Source: Bog-473 sp963704355
GTDB lineage: Bacteria; Actinomycetota; Acidimicrobiia; Acidimicrobiales; RAAP-2
DNA length: 64,000 nucleotides
Direction of reading: 5' to 3'
Assembly: GCA_963704355.1 (NCBI GenBank)
Contig: OY969891.1
Location: 1,860,001-1,924,000 of the forward strand
Below the pieces are notes generated by a model. The model had not been told where the DNA came from. It made no database searches and saw nothing but the letters and a program-made list of their open reading frames with translations. This document shows, in pieces, positions 1 to 8,692 of the stretch (the stretch's first letter is position 1; every line of letters starts with the position of its first letter). The translations under genes were made by a program, and so were the position numbers.

Positions 1-972
1 ACAAACGTAGTAGCGATAGCGGTGCCGCTTGCCGTGGGCCGCCACCCCGACGTAGTGGCGTTGACAACGCGAGCAAGTGATGAGCCCGGTCAGTAGGTAC
101 TCGGGGTGGGCGTCGGCGAAGCGTCGGTCGTATCCCTCGCCGCGCTCGGCCAACAGCGATTGGGACTTCTCGAAGAGGACCCGGTCGAGCAGCGGCAGAT
201 CGGCTTGGTGGACAACGTCGCGGAAGGAGACCTCGCCGAGGTAGCCCCGGTTACGAAGGATGCCGAGGACGACCTTGGCACTCCATCGTCGTCCGGTGCG
301 GGTGCGATGACCGTCGTCATTCAGTTCGTTGGCGATGGTGGCCGCACCGGCTCGTTCGGTGCCGTAGCGGGTGAAGATCCGTTCGACTATCGGGAACTCG
401 GACGGTCGGATGGCGAGGTGGTGGTCGTCGTCGAGTCGCAGCCCGTAAGGGATGGAACCGCCGGGCCATCCACCTCTGGCCGCCTTTCGTTCCATGCCGG
501 CGACGACGCGGTCGATGATCGTGGCCCGTTCGAACTCGGCGAAGACCCCGAGGAGTTGGATGAGCATTCGCCCGGTCGCCGTGGAGGTGTCGATCGGTTC
601 GGTGGCCGAGCGGAAGGCCACCCCGATCGTGTCCAGTTCTTCGAGGAGTCCGACGAGCACCTTGAGCGACCGGGCGAAGCGGTCGACCCTGTAGACGAGC
701 ACGGTGTCGTAGAGGCCGAGGCGTGCGTCGCGTAGCGCTTGTTGGAGAGCGGGTCGTTCGGCGTAGGCGCCGGAGAACTGGTCGGTGTAGGTCTTGACCT
801 GTTCCCAGCCCGGTTGGCTGGTGACGAAGGCGGCGAGGCGGGTCTCCTGGGCGCCGAGTGAAAACGGCTGGTGGTCCTCGTCAGTGGAGATCCGGAGGTA
901 GAGCGCGACGCGGGTCGTCCCGCCCGCGGTGAGGTCGGGGGCCGGCCGGGACGTGGTCTTCCTCGATGCCAT
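1..972 (-). CDS. Large serine recombinase (site-specific integrase), 3' end off the window
   Basis: Cuts and rejoins DNA through a serine-linked intermediate to integrate or excise a mobile element. The 324 visible residues start at ATG 972, with AGGAGGTGACA just upstream. The N-terminal resolvase domain shows YLRIST with the nucleophile at Ser29 and the arginine-bearing YRVDRFARS helix. A GRMLIQLLGVFAEFER helix follows, then a Recombinase domain (about 165-270) and the first CSRC pair of a zinc ribbon near the left edge. The zinc-ribbon end and coiled coil lie outside the window. It is last in a minus-strand series with two methyltransferases, so it probably mobilises that cassette. Family assignment is secure. 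The att sites are not visible. Confidence 0.93.
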   Translation of the reverse strand, partial: MASRKTTSRPAPDLTAGGTTRVALYLRISTDEDHQPFSLGAQETRLAAFVTSQPGWEQVKTYTDQFSGAYAERPALQQALRDARLGLYDTVLVYRVDRFARSLKVLVGLLEELDTIGVAFRSATEPIDTSTATGRMLIQLLGVFAEFERATIIDRVVAGMERKAARGGWPGGSIPYGLRLDDDHHLAIRPSEFPIVERIFTRYGTERAGAATIANELNDDGHRTRTGRRWSAKVVLGILRNRGYLGEVSFRDVVHQADLPLLDRVLFEKSQSLLAERGEGYDRRFADAHPEYLLTGLITCSRCQRHYVGVAAHGKRHRYRYYVC

Positions 973-1222
973 TGTCACCTCCTTCGCCCGGTCGCGGGTT
1001 CGGTTGGTCCAGACCAGACCTCCACGAGCCCGCTGGTGTCAAGGCCATCTCCCGCTGGCCTTCGGCGAGTACGCCGAGGAGCCCGGCGACAGCGGCGACC
1101 GCCTGCCCCTCCTTTTCCGGCGACATCTCCACGTAGATGACCGGCAGGAGCCGAATGCCCGCTCGTGCCGCCGCGCCCTCTGAACCGGCGTCGCTTGAGC
1201 CGTCGGAATCTGGATCGCTCAC
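881..1222 (-). CDS. Small protein between methyltransferase and recombinase, unknown function
   Basis: A 113-codon frame opens with GTG at 1222 inside the stop of the methyltransferase gene (GTGA), which suggests translational coupling. The N-terminal half is acidic and then reads IRLLPVIYVEMSPEKEGQAV, a compact beta-helix-like stretch. The C-terminal third is Pro/Arg/Gly-rich and overlaps the recombinase start by 92 bp in another frame. That is unusually long, so the true product may be shorter or the end may be frameshifted. I do not recognise the family. Reality rests on the GTGA coupling and on the need for coding content between 972 and 1219. Confidence 0.5.
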   Translation of the reverse strand: MSDPDSDGSSDAGSEGAAARAGIRLLPVIYVEMSPEKEGQAVAAVAGLLGVLAEGQREMALTPAGSWRSGLDQPNPRPGEGGDNGIEEDHVPAGPRPHRGRDDPRRALPPDLH

Positions 1223-2079
1223 CCTCGTCCTCGGGTGGCGGAAGAGGCCAGCCGGAAGGTCAACAAGTCCTCGTGGGCGGTCACCGATCGAGCGATGCCG
1301 CGATGGCGAGCCTTACGGACCTGTTCGAGGGCGAAGAATGACGACCGTGGCACGAGGTGGTCGTCTCGCAGAGCGGCGAGAAGGGCGACGTTGCGCTCGT
1401 AGAGGACGAGACCCGCTTCTTCGCCGACCGTGACGAGTGCGCCGGGGAGATCGATGAGTTGCCCGTCGCGCCACCAGGGGCGCACGGTCATGGCGACGAT
1501 CCCGTCAGGTCGCAACAGTTGGGCCGCTCCTCGCATCACGGTGCGTATGGCGTCGAGCAGACCGGCGAGCCCGACGTGGGCGAGGTTCGCCGGATCGGTC
1601 GAGTACCGGTCGTGCTCTTTGCGGACGCCTTGGCCGGGGGTGGCGGTGACCCGACCGTGTAACGACGGACCGTAGGGCGGGGACGTGAGGACCAGAGCGA
1701 CGAGCCCCCGGACGGCCGGGTCGACCAGACTGGCGAGGGATCGCCCGTCCCCGCAGATCACTTCGCCGTGCCCACTGGCGCCTTGGGTGCGAGCAAGGGC
1801 GAGGTTGGCTTCGGCGAGTTCGGCCCATCGGGATTCGTACTCGATACCGATGGCGTCGCGTCCTTGGTGAACCGCTTCGACGAGCGTCGTGCCCACGCCG
1901 GACATGGGGTCCACGCAGATATCGCCGGGTTGGGTGTAGGTGGCGACGGCCCGTGCCGCGATGGCGGGGAGCATCTTTGCTGGGTGGACACCTGACACCT
2001 CGAGGTACCGGCCGGCCCGCTGGGCGCGGGCGGTGCGCTGAGCGGTGGGCCACACCGACAGGGGGAGCTCAATGGGCAT
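1219..2079 (-). CDS. DNA N4-cytosine/N6-adenine methyltransferase
   Basis: Transfers a methyl group from SAM to an exocyclic amino group of DNA. The 286-residue protein has the SAM-binding DPMSGVGTT motif at 57-65 and the catalytic motif TSPPY at 132-136, typical of the N6_N4_Mtase family. The start is ATG 2079, preceded by GGAGG six bases away. It overlaps the stop of an upstream paralogous methyltransferase (now split by an IS) by 11 bp, and its own stop overlaps the next small ORF. No restriction endonuclease is visible beside it, so it is either an orphan mobile-element methyltransferase or one whose partner lies outside the window. Whether it makes N4mC or N6mA cannot be told from sequence. 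Confidence 0.9.
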   Translation of the reverse strand: MPIELPLSVWPTAQRTARAQRAGRYLEVSGVHPAKMLPAIAARAVATYTQPGDICVDPMSGVGTTLVEAVHQGRDAIGIEYESRWAELAEANLALARTQGASGHGEVICGDGRSLASLVDPAVRGLVALVLTSPPYGPSLHGRVTATPGQGVRKEHDRYSTDPANLAHVGLAGLLDAIRTVMRGAAQLLRPDGIVAMTVRPWWRDGQLIDLPGALVTVGEEAGLVLYERNVALLAALRDDHLVPRSSFFALEQVRKARHRGIARSVTAHEDLLTFRLASSATRGRG

Positions 2080-2293
2080 CGGGTACCTCCGGTCGACGAA
2101 AGGCCAAGCAGTCCTCATGCACCGTGAGATGGGTGGGTTCGCCCCGGGAGCGTGACTTTCGGACTTGGGTGGTCTGCCAGAACGACGGCCGGGCCACGAG
2201 GTCCCCGTCGCGGATCGCCGCGTGGAGGGCGATGACGTGGGCGAGGTAGGTGAAACCGGCTCGGCGGGCAAGGACGCTGGTGAGTCCGGCTAG

Positions 2294-2310
2294 GTGGCTG
2301 GTGTCTTGTG
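2294..2310. repeat. Left terminal inverted repeat of the IS
   Basis: GTGGCTGGTGTCTTGTG pairs with the inverted repeat at 4240-4256, with mismatches only at positions 5 and 15. It lies directly inside the left CTAG. Confidence 0.88.
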
Positions 2311-2472
2311 GGGTGTTCGGGCAGCTGATCGGCCGTTGATCTGCGTGGGACCAAGGGCCAGTTCCGGAGTCGCACGGTGAAGTAACGACCTTTTATGAGT
2401 GGGGACCTGCCTTGTCGCGGCGCGCGTGACGTTCGAGGGGGGGGTGGGTTCTCGTGCGTCATTGGAAGTTCC

Positions 2473-4152
2473 TCACGCCCCTGCCACGGTCCATCCGGCG
2501 GGTGCCGAGTGCGCTCCGAGCGTCGCCAGGCGCGCCAAGTTGGCGGCGGCAGCGAGGAGGGTGAAGTCGGCGGCGACCTTGACCCGGCCGCGCACCCGGG
2601 CACGTCGCCCTCCGTGCTTGCGTCGCATGAGATGAGCGATCTTGCGCTCGACCTTTGGCCGGGTGGCGCGGTAGTCGGCGATCCACTCAGGGTCGCGCTG
2701 GCGGCTGCGGGCGCGCGCCAGCGTCGCTTCGTTCGGACCGACGCTGATGTTGCGGCCTCCATTGGCGTCGGTGCACTGCGCGCGCAGGGGGCACGACGCG
2801 CAGGCGTCGGCGAAGCGCGCCAGTCCCGAGCCGTCCTTGCCCCGACGGATCGAGACGGTGACACCGGCCGGACAGGTCACGAGGTCCTCTTCGAGGTCGA
2901 CCACGAAGCGGTCCTTGGAGAAGAGGCCCTTGGTCGTCGTGGGCTCCTGGGTCTTGGCGCGCGATTCGATGCCCGCATCTTCGAGGCGGGACTGGAAGTC
3001 CCCCGTGCCGTAGGCGTTGTCGCCGTAGACGGTCGCGGGTGCATCTTCGTCGCGCTCGTCACGCCCCTCGCTCGGCGCCGGCGCGTTGGGGTGCGACACC
3101 TGCTCTCCGGATGCCGGCGTCTCGAGGCCCTCGTCGGGTGCGCCCGCCGTGTCGCCGAGCAGGTCGGCGATGAGGTCCTCGGCCACCGTGGCATCGCCGA
3201 CATTGGCGGCGCTGACCGCGGTGTCAGTGATGATCTCGGAGTCGGGATCGAGCGCCACGTGGCCCTTGTAGCCGTCGAACCCCCTGACCTGGGTCTTGTG
3301 CCCGTGGCGGGCTTCGGGGTCGACCGTCGAGATCACCCGGTCCTTGGCCACTTTGCGAGCGATGCGAAAGGTGCCGTGGTCGTCCACCTCGAGGTCCTGG
3401 CCGACCACGGTGGCGAGCAGGCGGGCGGCCTGGTCGAGCGCGGGAGCGAGCTCGGCGCCGTCGAGGAGGGCCAAGCAGGCGTAGGCGTCCTTGGCCCGCG
3501 AGTCGACGAGGGCCTCGCGTGCTGGCCGGTCGTCCCAGTCGATCTGGGGCTTCGCTGCCGACGCGTAGTCGTCCCCGCTCGTGATGACCGCGCGCAGCTC
3601 GGCGGCACGCGCCGCGTCGGCGATCTTGAGCAGTCCTCGGATGGCTGAGCGGATGAGGGTGACGGTGTCCATGGTGGCCACCGCGTCGTAGAGGGGGGTC
3701 GAGTCGAGCGCCCGCTTGCGACCGACGAGGCCCGCCTCTGCGGCGGCGTCGAGTGCGGCGGCGAAAATGCGGTCGGGACTTTCTGAGCGACGCAGGCGCT
3801 CACGCATGTCGACGAGCACCGTGTGCGCGAAGCTCGTCCAGCCCTTCGCGTCGTAGCCGCCAGCACCGGCCGCGTAGCGCCAGCGAGCGTCGAAGCAGTA
3901 GCGCTCGACCGCTTCTCGGTCAGACAGGCCCTCCAGGCGCTGGAGCACCATCACCACGGCCACCACCGAGGGAGGCACCGAGCGCCGCCCCTTGCGCTCA
4001 TCGAAGAGGTCGGCGAAGGACTCGTCGGGGAAGAGCCGGTCGCGCTCACGGTGCAAGAAGCTGTAGATCGAGTGCTCAGGCAACGCCTCGTCACAGAACC
4101 TGGCCGCGTCGTCGAACAAGTCACCCTGCTTATCAGCCACACCGAGGGTCAT
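2473..4152 (-). CDS. IS1182-family DDE transposase
   Basis: Cuts and inserts the surrounding IS. The 559-residue protein starts at ATG 4152 with GAGAGGA five bases upstream. An N-terminal all-helical domain (about 20-110, including SDREAVERYCFDARWRY) is followed by an RNase-H-like catalytic core. Likely catalytic acids are D150 (RALDSTPL), D378 (VYGDNAYG) and E502 (RPKVERK). A Cys cluster, CPAG at 427 and CASCPLRAQC at 451-460, sits in the insertion before the last acid, as is usual in this family. The frame is intact and all three acids are present, so the element may still be active. It is the only complete transposase gene in the window. Confidence 0.95.
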   Translation of the reverse strand: MTLGVADKQGDLFDDAARFCDEALPEHSIYSFLHRERDRLFPDESFADLFDERKGRRSVPPSVVAVVMVLQRLEGLSDREAVERYCFDARWRYAAGAGGYDAKGWTSFAHTVLVDMRERLRRSESPDRIFAAALDAAAEAGLVGRKRALDSTPLYDAVATMDTVTLIRSAIRGLLKIADAARAAELRAVITSGDDYASAAKPQIDWDDRPAREALVDSRAKDAYACLALLDGAELAPALDQAARLLATVVGQDLEVDDHGTFRIARKVAKDRVISTVDPEARHGHKTQVRGFDGYKGHVALDPDSEIITDTAVSAANVGDATVAEDLIADLLGDTAGAPDEGLETPASGEQVSHPNAPAPSEGRDERDEDAPATVYGDNAYGTGDFQSRLEDAGIESRAKTQEPTTTKGLFSKDRFVVDLEEDLVTCPAGVTVSIRRGKDGSGLARFADACASCPLRAQCTDANGGRNISVGPNEATLARARSRQRDPEWIADYRATRPKVERKIAHLMRRKHGGRRARVRGRVKVAADFTLLAAAANLARLATLGAHSAPAGWTVAGA

Positions 4153-4239
4153 CGAGGTCCTCTCGTCTGCGAACTACAGCGTTGTAATTCTCCCAGACTT
4201 GGGCCCCGATCGCGAATCGAGGGGTTCGGTGCTACCGGT

Positions 4240-4256
4240 CAAAAGACACCAACCAC
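4240..4256. repeat. Right terminal inverted repeat of the IS
   Basis: Read on the minus strand it is GTGGTTGGTGTCTTTTG, matching the left end at 15 of 17 positions. It is flanked by the right CTAG copy. Confidence 0.88.
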
Positions 4257-5123
4257 CTAGATCGAGGGTCCGTCCGTGGCGGCGGGTGTGCTTGGTTACC
4301 GTGACGAGTACCCCGCCGGGTCGGAGCAGGGCGAAGCAGCGGGCGTAGATGTCGGCCATGGCTTCCTGGTAGGCGGCGCCGCGGGCGTGGCCGAGGTTGG
4401 ACTTGTCGGTCGAGTAGTTCCGCTTGACCGACGGACACAGGTCGCTTCCGGCTCCCCAGTTGGCCTTGTCCATGTTGCCGACGTCGCACGCGTACGGCGG
4501 GGAGGTGCAGACCAGGTCGACAGTTCCGGCCAGGTCGCCGAGGACGCCGCCGAGCTTGCGGGCGTCACCGACACGGATCTCTGCCAGGGCGGCGAGGTCC
4601 GGGTCGAGGACATGGTCGATGTTGGCTTCGGCAACCTCGGCCCAGCGGGGTTCGACCTCGACGCCGATGGCGCGCCGGCCGAGCGCGGCGGCCTCGACGA
4701 CGGTCGTCCCGATGCCGGCCATGACGTCGACGACGACCTGGCCGGGGGTCGAATACTCGGTGACGATGCGCCGGGCGAGCTCGGGGAGCATCTTGGCCGG
4801 GTGCTGGGCGCACTCGGGCAGGTAACGGCCGGCACGCTGGTATTGGGCAGAGGTCTGAGCCACGGGCCAGATAGCGAGCGGCACGGCGGGACGGGCGGCA
4901 CAGCGGGGGGTAGTGGGTGTGGTCATGGGCGGCCCACGACCGAACAAGCGTCACCTAAAGAACAAGGGGTCCGGGCCTCTTTTTCTACAAACTCCCGCGG
5001 TCAGGACCGGCCCATTCAACTTCGAGGGCATGTCGAAAGAGACCGGCTCATGGCCTTGAGATCGATCCGGATAGCGAGGTAGCTCCTCCAAGACGGAAGC
5101 AACTCGAACTGAAAGGAGCCACC

Positions 5124-5585
5124 ATGGCAACCACCCAGAAGGTCTCACCCGAACAGGTCGTCGAGGTTCTCACCGCTCATCGTGGGGCCACTTCGGCGGA
5201 ACTGGCCGAGATTCTCGGGATCGGCCAGTCGACCGCGGCCAAGCACCTCGCCACCCTCGAAGTGGCGGGCACGGCCCGCCGAGATCCCGGTGGGCGCGAA
5301 GGTGGGCGGCGGCTGGCAGACCGGTGGAGCACCACGGCGCCCGCCCCCGACCAAGGCCGGACAGCCCGCTCGACAGACCGGCTCGGCCGCGGCGCGTTAG
5401 GCGCCCTGGTGCGCGAGTACCTGGCCGCCCGGCCCGGCGAGGATCTCGGGCCAACCCAAATCGGCAAGGCCCTCGGCCGCTCCCAGGGGGCGGTGTCCAA
5501 TGCCCTGGCCCGCTTGGAAGCCGGGGGCGAGGCACAGCTCGTGACCGCTTCTCCTCGTCGCTACCGGATCGTCGAATCCCGATAG
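5124..5585 (+). CDS. Two-domain winged-helix/HTH regulator of the mobile element
   Basis: A probable DNA-binding regulator of 153 residues. Residues about 8-55 form a first helix-turn-helix (TSAELAEILGIGQSTAAKHL) and about 110-150 a second (GPTQIGKALGRSQGAVSNAL). An Arg/Gly/Pro-rich linker joins them. The start is ATG 5124 after GAAAGGAGCCACC. It is transcribed away from the methyltransferase cassette, leaving about 200 bp of divergent upstream DNA (4927-5123) in which it could act. Three TACCCC palindromes lie directly downstream and are candidate binding sites. There is no ligand-binding domain. The target and the sign of regulation are unknown. Confidence 0.82.
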   Translation: MATTQKVSPEQVVEVLTAHRGATSAELAEILGIGQSTAAKHLATLEVAGTARRDPGGREGGRRLADRWSTTAPAPDQGRTARSTDRLGRGALGALVREYLAARPGEDLGPTQIGKALGRSQGAVSNALARLEAGGEAQLVTASPRRYRIVESR

Positions 5586-5634
5586 CCCGGCCCAGGAGTC
5601 CGTACCCGCGGCCTCGTGCCCCGCGGGGCACGGA

Positions 5635-5653
5635 CTACCCCACTTCGGGGTAG
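5635..5653. repeat. Palindrome 1 of the TACCCC family
   Basis: CTACCCC-acttc-GGGGTAG has 7-bp arms with a 5-nt centre. It lies 50 bp after the regulator gene and is one of three related palindromes before position 5850. Confidence 0.8.
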
Positions 5654-5741
5654 GGGACCCCCGGACGGCGACCCCACCCTCGCCGCAAGGGGTCGTCGAA
5701 GAAATTTCTTCCGGCGTCTTGGCGTCGGCGACCCGGCCGAG

Positions 5742-5758
5742 TACCCCATTTCGGGGTA
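5742..5758. repeat. Palindrome 2 of the TACCCC family
   Basis: TACCCC-atttc-GGGGTA has 6-bp arms and a 5-nt centre nearly identical to that of palindrome 1. Confidence 0.8.
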
Positions 5759-5809
5759 GTCGATACCCCACCTCTTTGACCTGCCTCAACGCGTAGGGCC
5801 ATTCCGAGT

Positions 5810-5847
5810 ACCCCGCGAGTACCCCACATTCGGGGTACTCGCGGGGT
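5810..5847. repeat. Long palindrome 3, 16-bp perfect arms
   Basis: Arms 5810-5825 and 5832-5847 (ACCCCGCGAGTACCCC and its complement) are perfect and flank the 6-nt centre ACATTC. The inner part repeats the TACCCC/GGGGTA core of the other two copies. A further half copy, GTACCCCGCG, occurs at 5883-5892. No T-tract follows, so a simple terminator is unlikely. It sits about 85 bp before the start at 5931, a position suitable for an operator or a replication or transfer site. Confidence 0.82.
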
Positions 5848-5930
5848 TGCGGCGAGCGGGGTCGATTCGGGGCAAAAGCGGGGTACCCCGCGTGGCGCGA
5901 TGGCGGCTCCTTAGTGAAAGGAGCTGCCCC

Positions 5931-6472
5931 ATGGCCGCCCGACGCATTCTCACTGATTCGCCGTTTGACACCCTGGAGAAGACCTTCGATCTCCTCGTCG
6001 CCGGCCCCAACCCCCTCGCCCTCGACGGCGCCACGGTCGCCGGCCTGCCGGACCGTGTGATTCCGCTCGGGGAGCTGAAGGCGAGGCTCCTGCATCCCTC
6101 CACGCCCTTCGACGTGCGCGACGCGGTGGTCAACGAGCTCGTCTCCCGCTCCCGCGCCCAGGGCGGTGCGTGGACGGTGGGCCTGGCCGGGGTGCTCCTA
6201 CCCGGCCTGCGTCGCGCTGCCCGGCCCCTCGTCCAGGCCTGCCCCGGCAAGGCGGCCGACATCGAGGCCGAGACCCTGACGGCCTTCCTGGCCGCGGTCG
6301 CCAACTGCAAGCCGGGCCGGGCTCGGCTGGCGTCGCGGTTGTGCTGGCTGGCCCGCATCGGCGCCAACCGGCTCCTGCGGGCCGAGCTGGCCGAGCGTGC
6401 CCGGCCCGGCAACGAACCGGCCTCCGCTGCCCCGCCCCGCCCGTGGGGGCACCCCGACCTGGTCCTCGCGAA
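5931..6472 (+). pseudogene. Truncated mobile-element protein, cut at its C-terminus
   Basis: It starts at ATG 5931 with AAAGGAGCTGCCCC upstream. About 180 residues appear native: helical, Ala/Leu/Arg-rich, ending in PWGHPDLVLAKAV. This resembles the N-terminal part of sigma-factor-like or replication-associated proteins seen beside serine recombinases in actinobacterial elements, but I cannot name the family. After about 6470 the same frame continues only as an antisense-like tail to a stop at 6851. The adjacent frame carries clear DUF499 sequence. The gene is therefore cut by a recombination junction, and the tail is meaningless chimeric coding. Confidence 0.6.
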
Positions 6473-8521
6473 AGCCGTGCGAAGCGGCTCCGCAATGTCA
6501 TGCACCGCATGGACTCTCCATGGCAGCCAGCGACGGCCGAGGAGGGGTTTGAGATCGTCCGCCGTCGCCTGTTCAAGCCCCTCGACGCCGAGGGGTTCGT
6601 CAAACGAGACACGATCGCACGTCGATTCGTGGAGATGTACCGCCAGCAAGAGACCGAGTTCCCGGCTGAGAGCCGGGAGGCGTCCTACGAGGACCGCATC
6701 AAGCGCGCCTATCCGATCCACCCGGAGTTCTTCGATCGCCTCTACCAGGATTGGGCTACCCTGGAGCGATTCCAGAGGACCCGCGGGGTACTTCGCCTCA
6801 TGGCGGCCGTTGTCCACAGCCTGTGGGCAAACGGCGACCAGAACCCGTTGATTCTCCCTGCCAGCATCCCCCTCGACGACCAACAGGTCTTTGAAGAGGT
6901 CACCCGGCACCTGGAGGATAACTGGAAGCCCGTTGTCGACACCGACATCGACGGGCAGGGCTCGGTGCCGAACGTCCTCGACCGGGATATTCCTGCTCTC
7001 GGCCGTCTCCGAGCCGCACGACGGGTCGCCCGGACTGTCTTCATAGGTTCGGCCCCAACGATGCAGCGGCGGACCCAGGATGGTGCTGCCGGGCAGAATC
7101 CGAACCGAGGCATCGAGGACGTGCGGGTGAAGCTGGGGAGCGTCCTCCCAGGGGAGAGCATCGCGGTGTTTGGCGACGCACTGCGGCGGCTGTCCGACCG
7201 GGCCACCCACCTCTACGTGGACGGCTCACGCTACTGGTACTCGACGATCCCCTCGGTAGCCAGCACGGCCCAGGCGCTCGCTGATGGATACCGCGACGAC
7301 GAGGTGAACGAGGCGCTTGCTCGCCTGATCCAGGCTCAGACCGACCAGGGCGAGTTCGCGCGGGTCCATCGGTGCCCTCACAACCCGGGTGACGTTGCCG
7401 ACGAGGCTTCGGCAGGACTGGTGATTCTGCGGCCCGAGTACGCATATGCGGCAAGATCGGCGTCGTCCGAGGCTCTTACTGTGGCTACGGAGATCGTCAC
7501 CCGTCGGTCCGGTGGAGAGCGCGCCTACCGCAACATGCTCGTGTTTCTGGCGGCCGACCAAAACCGACTGCCAGACCTGCTCACGGCGATCCGGCAACAG
7601 ATGGCGTGGTCCCACATTTTTGAGCGGCAGGCGGAGATGAACCTTGACCAGTTTGGCATCACGCAGGCGAGGACCAAGCGGGAGACAGCAGAGGACACCG
7701 TGCGACAACGCCTGAGTGAAACCTATGTCTGGCTGCTCGTACCGGCCCAGACGCCCGACGAGTCCGAGTTTCACTTCGAGGCAATAAGGGTCAATGGTCA
7801 GGGTGGGCTCGCCACTCGCGCTGCGCGCAAGGCGATGCCCGACCACCTGAGCACGGTCTACGGCGCAACCAACCTCCGGTTGGAGCTGGATCGAATCCCA
7901 CTGTGGCGAAACGGCGACCATGTCGACGTTAGGCAGGTTTGGGAGGACTTCGCCCGCTACTCGTACTTGCCCCGGTTGAAGGACCTGCCTGTATTCCTCT
8001 CCGCCGTCGCTGCCGGACCACAAGGGTTCGCCGTCGAAGATGAGGGGTTTGGATACGCCGAGTCCTTCGACGCCGAGAATGGCCGGTACCGAGGGTTGGT
8101 CATCAACGGGTCAGTCGAACGTCCTGTCGCCGATGGGAGCAGCGTGCTTGTCATGCCGGGCGTAGCCCTTGCACAGCAACGGGCAGAGCGGCAGGCACAC
8201 GAGGAATCCGACGTGCCCGAAGGCGTCCGAGGGTCCGGCGCCGAGGTTGACCGACAGCGTCCACCTGGGCGGCAGGAGCCTGTACCTGGAGTCGTTAGCC
8301 ACTTTTTCGGGCGACTGGAGGTGCAGAACCCGGCCCGGCTAGCGGCGGTCGCCGGGAGCATCGCCACCGAATTAATTCCGCACCTTGCGGCCGCACGGGG
8401 GAGCAACCTCAGAATTACCATCGAAATCGAAGCGGACGGGCCGAACTTCGACGAGGACACGCGGCGGGTGGTCACCGAGAACGCCCGAACCCTCGGGCTT
8501 GACCCAGCCGAGTTCGACTAG
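6470..8521 (+). pseudogene. DUF499-type defence ATPase, N-terminal (P-loop) half missing
   Basis: Family-like sequence begins abruptly at RAKRLRNVMHRMDSPW (about 6476) and continues for about 680 residues to the stop. It includes the conserved YPIHPEFFDRLYQDW, RTRGVLRLMAAV and YVDGSRYWYST segments. Full-length DUF499 proteins are about 1,000-1,100 residues and carry a Walker A loop near the N-terminus. That whole half is absent here. The first in-frame ATG is 6500, with no good ribosome site. Full-length members act in defence islands with a DUF1156 methyltransferase and a helicase. This copy should not bind ATP. The surviving frame is undamaged, so the loss is probably recent or the C-terminal part retains some use. 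Confidence 0.75.
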
Positions 8522-8692
8522 GTAGCCCGCTTCATGGACCATGATCCTTGGCGCGGGCGCCTCAGTTCACGGCTGATCAGCGTGCGCCGTCGATAGCGTC
8601 GAGGCGGACGACTTCGCCACCTCCCAGTCGCTCGTCAGTCTGATCAAGCTAGCCAAGAAAGATTTCCGGCCGACCGACGTCGTCTCCGTCGG

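Larger units (their letters stand above)
2290..4260 (-). mobile_element. Complete IS1182-type insertion sequence with CTAG target duplication
   Basis: The element is bounded by CTAG at 2290-2293 and 4257-4260, and the unique element is 2294-4256 (1,963 bp). Inside the CTAGs are 17-bp terminal inverted repeats matching at 15 positions. It carries one transposase gene on the minus strand and interrupts a methyltransferase gene in the same orientation. Removing the element plus one CTAG restores the host frame without any other change. This shows that CTAG is a 4-bp target duplication and that the insertion is recent enough for both halves of the target to remain intact. Confidence 0.92.
2069..4926 (-). 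pseudogene. Second DNA methyltransferase, split by IS1182-type insertion
   Basis: The 5' part (4926-4261) encodes the SAM site (DVMAGIGTT, 68-76) and catalytic TSPPY (141-145) and breaks off at GRTLDL. The 3' part (2293-2069) encodes the C-terminal quarter, including LTSVLARRAGF and QTTQVRKSRSRG. Joining 4261 to 2293, so that one CTAG copy is kept, gives an uninterrupted 296-residue frame of 222 + 75 codons including the stop. The product is closely similar in layout to the methyltransferase at 1219-2079, so the two are tandem paralogues. As it stands, translation from the 5' part runs into the IS and ends at 4174. The catalytic motifs remain but the C-terminus is lost. TTG 4947 is an alternative start. 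Confidence 0.9.

Noticed and set aside
2395..3648. Plus-strand frame of about 417 codons over the transposase
   Set aside because: Antisense to a clearly conserved IS1182 transposase. It has no domain and no start site.
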